From: Anthoceros angustus
Lineage: Eukaryota; Streptophyta; Anthocerotopsida; Anthocerotales; Anthocerotaceae
Length of the DNA stretch: 64,000 nt
Assembly (NCBI GenBank): GCA_010909165.1
Contig: MU008166.1
Coordinates: forward strand, 1,364,001 to 1,428,000
Direction of reading: 5' to 3'
Made by a program: the position numbers and the translations under genes. Shown here one piece after another: positions 59,101-64,000 of this stretch. The notes under the pieces are model-generated. The model did no database searches. It had not been told where the DNA came from and saw only the letters and a program-made list of their open reading frames with translations. How positions within the stretch are numbered: the first letter of the stretch is position 1; each line of letters opens with the position of its first letter.

Positions 59101-60475
59101 TGTTTGAGGTTCTATTTTTTAATTTTTAATTTTATTCTCTTTTTTTTTCTGCTTTGTTACCCCATATTTTTTGTCGTGCTAGTGCTTCAATTTATATTAT
59201 TCAAGTAAATCGTTTTTGCGGTTTGGCCATGAAATTTGAAAATGGAGATAAGATGAGAATCCCTATGCTTATGTATTTACAAGAAAAGCCCAAAGTAGGT
59301 CAAACCCTGCTATTCCAGAACGCAAAGTCTCTCTACGACTAACCTCTTATCCTACAAGTCTAGGTTTGTTTTCTGCCCTACATAGTTTGATAGTCGAATC
59401 CATCCTTGAAATCATAATATGATGTTACATGATATGGTCTTGTTTACGGTGCACAAGCACTTGATTTTTAACTTTATCCAATTTTGAGCCTTCCTAAAGA
59501 AGGTCATTCTCAATCGGCACGTGTACAAACATTTAGAGTTTTTAGGGCTTTTGTAATTTTGGTGTGCAAACTTGTTTTGCACCAACCTTCACTCGTGCAT
59601 CAATCCTAAGACTATACTCTCGCTCTAGGAATCCTACAAGACTTTGTTTCTTAGACATTTGGCACAATAATATCTTCCTTGACACGATGCTCTTCTTGAT
59701 TCGCTGCAATGCGAAACGAAGTGGTATGGTGCACTTGAGGCCCAAGCCAAATGTCTAAAGATTCAAAAGATGCACAAGGTTCTCTCTATTGTTTTTTGTT
59801 GTTTGAGGTTTGTTTTGTTTTGTTTTGTTTTATGTTTTATTTTTCTTTATTATGCCTTAATTTTTGTTGTGCTAGTGGTTTAATTTATATTATTGTAGTA
59901 ATGTTTTTTCCGTTTGGCCATGAAATTTGAAAATGGAGATAAGATGAGAATCCCAATGCTTATGTATTCAAGAAAAGCCCAAAGTAGGTCAAACCACCTG
60001 CTATTCCACATAAAGTCTCTCTCGACTAACCTCTTATCCTACAAGTCTAGGTTTGTTTTACGCTCTCGTAGTTTGATAGTCCTTGAAATCATCCTTGAAA
60101 TCATAATATGATGAGTAGTTCTTTATGTAAAGTGTACAAATTGGATGGTCTCATCTACACTAAAGTATTGGGGTCTCCTAATTGCGCTTGCTTGCAATAT
60201 TGGGCACCTTGATAAAGATTTGGTGCAGCGAAACTAGATATATCTGAATGGCTCCTTTTGATGAAGGTTTGAATGCCATGGACAGCCCTTAAGAAGCGTT
60301 TTGGGAGGCCATCGTGAGCTTCAACATAAAGGTTCGTGGCAATCAAGGCCTTAAGTTGACGTAAGTTTAGCATGCAATTCATAACATTAATAAGGTTAAA
60401 ACTATGACCATGTTACCACATTTGGGCTGAAGTGTTAGGCATGACATTGCTTAGTTCACGTCACAAAGTTCATCA
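56105..60475. repeat. Tandem array of a roughly 1.66 kb AT-rich unit (three copies)
   Basis: GTCTTGTTTACG..GCACAA landmarks fall at about 56112, 57773 and 59437. The GGCCATGAAATTTGAAAATG landmark falls at about 56586, 58256 and 59918 (with an extra copy at 59225). Spacing is therefore about 1.66 kb. The second unit switches at about 58805 to the 47220-48260 version and re-enters the array at about 59430. No gene is convincing within the unit. Confidence 0.8.
57545..57662 (-). pseudogene. Short L1-type ORF1 remnant
   Basis: The minus strand retains the NDIDPRSFLSG and ALNLRIYGLGNDI coding sequence (compare 262-390). It is fused directly to the 35-bp minisatellite on its left (AATAAGTGGT|GCAACAATG). 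Confidence 0.55.
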
Positions 60476-60809
60476 AGGCAAAACAAATGCCTTTGTCTAA
60501 TCACGTGTGGTAACTATTCCACATCAACTTCTATTCCTACATTTGGTGTAGTTTAGTTCTCAATTGACATGTTGTACATTAAGAAGGCAAGGTGAGGAGA
60601 CTTAATTATTAAGTTGCACAACCATGCCATTTTGTTACTAAGATGGACCAATACGAGAGCGTGAAATTCAAAGATACCACAAAGTACCAAATATATAAAG
60701 GAGCCATCATCTAAGTGGTTGGTTGAGTTGCCCACCTTTGCAACGTTGCACCTTAGGAAAGCCTAACAATAAGTGGTTTGTTAAGTTGCTCATCCTCGCC
60801 ACGTTCCAC

Positions 60810-60925
60810 CTCAGGAACATCTATCAAACAATAAGTGGTCGGTAAAATTGAACATCTATTAAACAATAAGTGGTCGGTAAAATTGAACATCTATGAAACA
60901 ATAAGTGGTCGGTAAAATTGCTCAT
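60810..60925. repeat. 35-bp minisatellite, regular
   Basis: Three to four tandem copies of the unit AACATCTATCAAACAATAAG + TGGTCGGTAAAATTG. A two-copy version is at about 57487-57545. Confidence 0.9.
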
Positions 60926-61002
60926 CCTTGCAACGGTTCTACCTCGAGAACTCCTAACAATTGATTTGCCTAGGATATTGGTCCCATTTCTTAATTCGGT
61001 AT

Positions 61003-61531
61003 TCAGATATCCTGGAGGCTTTTGTTGCTCAAAGACTTTGCGTTCTGGAATAGTAGGGTTTGACCTAGTAGGGTGCAGTTTGTCTTGCTACAGGTTATCT
61101 GTAAGTCGTGTGTCAACACCTCCAGAGCCTCGAAGCCCCGTCCTTGGCAACAGGCCCCGCATTGATGACGAGCACCGCCGCCTTGCTTTCTTTTATTGAG
61201 CTTGATCAAGTCAAGACTCAATTTGCCTTCCTTCGCGCAGCGTTCCATACATATGGTGATCGCCACCGTGGTCCTTTGCCTTAAGCTTGATCAAGTCGTG
61301 CTTATTCTTTTTATTGAGCTTGATCAAGTCATCAAGACTCAATTTGCCTTCCTTAGCAGCAGCGGTTTCATGCATGTGGTGACCGCCGCTGTGGCCCTTT
61401 GCCTTAAGCTTGATCAAGTCATCCACATTCTTTTTATTGAGCTTAATCAAGTCATCAAGACTTAGATGACCACAACGTTGTCTTGGGTCCTCGAGCAACT
61501 CATAATGATTGCTTGGTCGCGAGGAATTCAT
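61003..61531 (-). CDS. Gene with tandem UAP56-binding-like motifs (uninterrupted copy, one frameshift)
   Basis: Minus-strand start ATG at 61531 (MNSSRPSNHYELLEDPRQRC). Five LIKL motifs follow: LSLDDLIKLNKKN (about 61426-61465), VDDLIKLKAKG, LSLDDLIKLNKKN (about 61303-61345), KHDLIKLKAKD and, after a frameshift near 61225, LSLDLIKLNKRK. They are separated by His/Gly-rich spacers (GHSGGHHMHE, HGGDHHMYG), giving an about 120-bp internal repeat. LSLDDLIKLN closely fits the UAP56-binding motif of mRNA-export adaptors (ALY, UIF, CIP29/MOS11, UIEF). A protein with several such motifs would be expected in the nucleus in contact with UAP56; that is inference. It could be a host gene family spread by duplication or an ORF of a repeat. 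The distal end fuses to a repeat remnant near 61050. Confidence 0.5.
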
Positions 61532-61552
61532 TATTGCTTGGATGTTTGTGCT

Positions 61553-62434
61553 CTATAATGTATTTAAAATTGGTGAATATAGATTATTTCTGTCAAAAAT
61601 ATATTCAACCGTGGTGGTTGAAGGATCCTCAGGAGTAAAATGGTCCCGAAGGTGGCCATAGACCGTTCTAGACAAGCCACCCGAAGAGAGGTGCGGGGCA
61701 GTGGTTAAGGCCCGACCGAAGATGGCCCTGTCAAGACAGAAGAGCTCTTCCGGGACAAAGTCCCGAATATCCTGCGAAGTGGAGCTCCTTGGGCCCGGAT
61801 GAAGGGCGTGAAGAGCAGCAATGATCTCCTCGGAGGCAGCCGCCATCAGCACCGGGCGAAGAGCCCGTGCCGCCTTAGCATACTCCCCAGTGCGACCCAG
61901 TAGGAGGCACCATTTGAGGCGCGCCTTTGCAGGGTTCGGACGAACCTGATTGACCTTCGCAGAATCCAACCGAGACCTCACTGCGCACCCGGCCTCCTCC
62001 GTAAAAGCTCCCAATCCCGCGGAAGCGAAGGCGGAGGCAACCTCCGATGGAAAAACCACCACGGAGCGGCGAGACACCATCGAGGAGAAATAGGAACAAG
62101 GCGGCACCATCCCACAGGTCTGGCGCGGGCGGTCCAAGGAAGGCGCTAGGCGGGGACATCGTCGGCGCGTGAGGCGCCAAAAAGGCGGACCGAAGCGCGC
62201 CGTACAAAGCAAGATGATCAAGCGCCTGAAGCCCACAAGACTCGAGGGCCCAAGAGGGTACCAGGGCGGTGGGACAACGGAAGTAGATGAAGACGTAAAG
62301 TGAGCCTCCCAAGTCGTCCGATCAAAATCCTTGTGGACCCGACCAATGTAGTTCCTGAACCCGCAAGGCTTGAATAATTTCCCATACACGGGACATGGAG
62401 TGTCCTTCACAGGGACGGGAGAAGGGGGCCCCAT
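61553..62434 (-). pseudogene. N-terminal part of a LINE-like or similar retroelement polyprotein
   Basis: A 293-codon minus-strand open frame. Near the start CPVYGKLFKPCGFRNYIGRV then HKDFD resembles a C2H2/C2HC finger with one Cys changed to Tyr. Further on, GRTGEYAKAARALRPVLMAA followed by IIAALHALHPGP matches a stretch commonly found just upstream of the reverse transcriptase in non-LTR and related retroelements (pattern RxxRAxRAL...xALxxLHP). The frame ends at the junction with the UAP56-motif gene block (about 61596), so the polymerase is missing. The 5' side (62322-62636) continues in another frame. Family call tentative. Confidence 0.45.
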
Positions 62435-62721
62435 GCATCAAAAACCCCCCTATTTGCGTGCCCCGGCGGACCCGGGAAGACCCGAAAGTAGGGGCACCCA
62501 GACACCGGTGGGAACACCTGCCGGGGACAAGACCAGCGACACCGAGCCGACCCACCGGCAGCCAGCGATGATATGGCCCAGCCTTGACACGGGCCACCCC
62601 ACACCCTCGCTTACACCGGTCCTCCGCTGACCGCACTCCTCTACACGCCCTTTACAAGATTCCTCCAGGTGCTCCTGCACCTTTATAGCGCTCTGCGGCT
62701 CACAGCGTTCCTCCACAGGCA

Positions 62722-63050
62722 AGGGCAGGGCAGGGGCAAGGCAAGGCAAGGCAAGGCAAGGGCAGGGCAAGGCAAGGCAAGGGCAGGGGCAAGGCAAGGG
62801 GCAAGGCAAGGCAAGGCAAGGGCAGGGCAAGGGCAGGCAAGGCAAGGCAAGGCAAGGCAAGGCAGGGCAGGGCAAGGCAAGGCAAGGCAAGGCAAGGCAA
62901 GGCAAGGCAAGGCAAGGCAAGGCAAGGGCAGGCAAGGCAAGGGGCAAGGCAAGGCAAGGGCAGGGGCAAGGCAAGGCAAGGCAAGGGCAGGGGCAAGGGC
63001 AGGCAAGGCAAGGCAAGGCAAGGGGCAAGGCAAGGCAAGGCAAGGCAAGT
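62722..63050 (+). repeat. GCAAG/GGCAAG pentanucleotide array
   Basis: About 330 bp of GGCAAGGCAAG with GGGCAG variants. It lies directly upstream (in the minus-strand sense) of the retroelement N-terminal ORF. Very long open frames through it are low-complexity artefacts. Confidence 0.95.
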
Positions 63051-64000
63051 TTAGATTTTTAGTTTCCCTCTTTCCTAATTCACCTTTTTGCAGCCTATAT
63101 GTATTTATTTGTGAATTAGTTTGATTGATAATTTCACCAAAAATAGGAAAGATGATTCAGATGCTGGAAGGAGGCAACATTGTGAATTAGTGCTACTCAG
63201 ATTGTTCCTTGACAGATGGTTAGGCCTTGTAGTAGTTCTGCATACCAACAACAATATGGTATATGATCGTCTGACCAGCATAGGGTTATTCTTTGCAAAG
63301 CAAGAGAACAACATTCAAAGTGAAACATCCAAGAAATGTTGGTAGAGGCAGAGATAGCTACTCTCATGACATTGTAATGGCACTATACTGCGACATCATT
63401 GAAGGCATAAACAAAAATGTGAAAACGGTCAAACAACAAATTCGACAAAGGATAAGCTCCCTCTAAGACCTTTATATGGTTCCTAGTAGGCACACAGCTA
63501 ACAGCAAGAGAGATACTTAAGAACAAGATACAAGATACTAATAGAATGTCATCTAAAAGACTAAAATAAGGATGTGCAATGTGTAACAAATTCAATTCAA
63601 TGCAATATATAAATAAAAATATAAAAATAATAACAAGTTAATTTTTCACAATGCCCTGGCTAAAATATAGCCAGGGCATTGTGAGGAGGCGCTTATGGGT
63701 GAGCCAGCTCCACATTTGTGGGTGCTATGATTGTACCCCTTCATACTGCCTAAAAGGCTACATGATGTTAGAGAGGCAAGGCTTAATACTTGCATAGACT
63801 AGGTAATGCTTTAGACTTATAAACTCTAAAATCATTTAGTTTTACGGAAGTCGGTCAGTTTTGCAAAATATGCTTTCCCTGGCGGGTCCTGCTAATGTCA
63901 GGTCGTCGGGTACACTTCACTTATCAGGGCGTGGCTTTACAACGATGTTAGAGTGAGCGGCGATGTGCAAGCTGAACTGCCCGCCTTTCTCAGACAGATC
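63051..64000. other. No gene seen; contains a perfect hairpin
   Basis: AT-rich sequence without recognisable coding content on either strand. The only structure noted is the hairpin at 63647-63683. Confidence 0.4.
63647..63683. repeat. Perfect 16-bp hairpin
   Basis: Arms CACAATGCCCTGGCTA (63647-63662) and TAGCCAGGGCATTGTG (63668-63683) with a 5-nt AAATA loop. Could be the end of a foldback or MITE element or the joined ends of one; no flanking duplication was identified. Confidence 0.9.

Noticed and set aside
62450-63124. Open frames rich in Pro-Cys-Leu-Ala or Gly-Lys-Ala-Arg
   Set aside because: Translations of the GCAAG array.
1-64000. tRNA, rRNA or telomere repeats
   Set aside because: Looked for but no cloverleaf, ribosomal RNA signature or extended CCCTAAA array was recognised; isolated AAACCCTAAA words are too short.

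Overview
The window is eukaryotic nuclear DNA from the green-plant lineage. The only apparently intact gene is a plant-type leucine-rich-repeat receptor kinase built from about 20 short exons with GT-AG introns of roughly 80-120 bp. Around it are plant-style Copia, MULE, MITE and LINE remnants. The organism cannot be named from sequence alone. Short introns, one exon per leucine-rich repeat and heavy repeat content fit a bryophyte, lycophyte or streptophyte alga as well as anything else. There are no operons, no CRISPR array and no bacterial features.

Layout: 1-2.0 kb holds an L1-type ORF1 fragment, a CTT tract and the 3' part of a gene with UAP56-binding-like motifs (minus strand). That gene is split by an 8.86 kb DNA transposon (2016-10876) with 34-bp terminal inverted repeats. 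The transposon has a decayed plus-strand transposase-like gene of the DUF7869 type and a minus-strand gene with possible methyltransferase motifs. The gene's 5' end resumes at 10877. A second, internally deleted relative of the transposase lies at about 15.0-17.5 kb. 18.3-21.7 kb holds Copia retrotransposon pieces, including a minus-strand primer-binding site followed by an unusual extra ORF. 23.3-27.1 kb is a receptor-kinase pseudogene whose 5' kinase part is tandemly duplicated. 27.4-29.8 kb holds diverged repeats and a MITE.

The receptor kinase gene occupies 31013-35407. Directly downstream is a MULE transposon with a 9-bp target-site duplication. A tandem duplication covers the kinase's last exon, its 3' flank, the MULE left end and the transposase N-terminus. 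41.0-46.3 kb is a triplicated block around CTCTTG hexanucleotide arrays and a 31-bp minisatellite. 46.3-61 kb is AT-rich sequence made of nested duplications: a 2.55 kb doublet, a 1.66 kb triplet and a dispersed 35-bp minisatellite. At 61.0-61.5 kb is an uninterrupted copy of the UAP56-motif gene, which serves as the empty site for the big transposon. It is followed by a LINE-like N-terminal ORF, a GCAAG array and about 0.9 kb with only a hairpin.

Two themes link the regions. Short tandem arrays sit beside most repeated blocks. Duplicate copies differ mainly by one- to few-base insertions and deletions, which may be biological decay or uncorrected long-read error. Reading frames, including frameshifts reported here, should be judged with that in mind.
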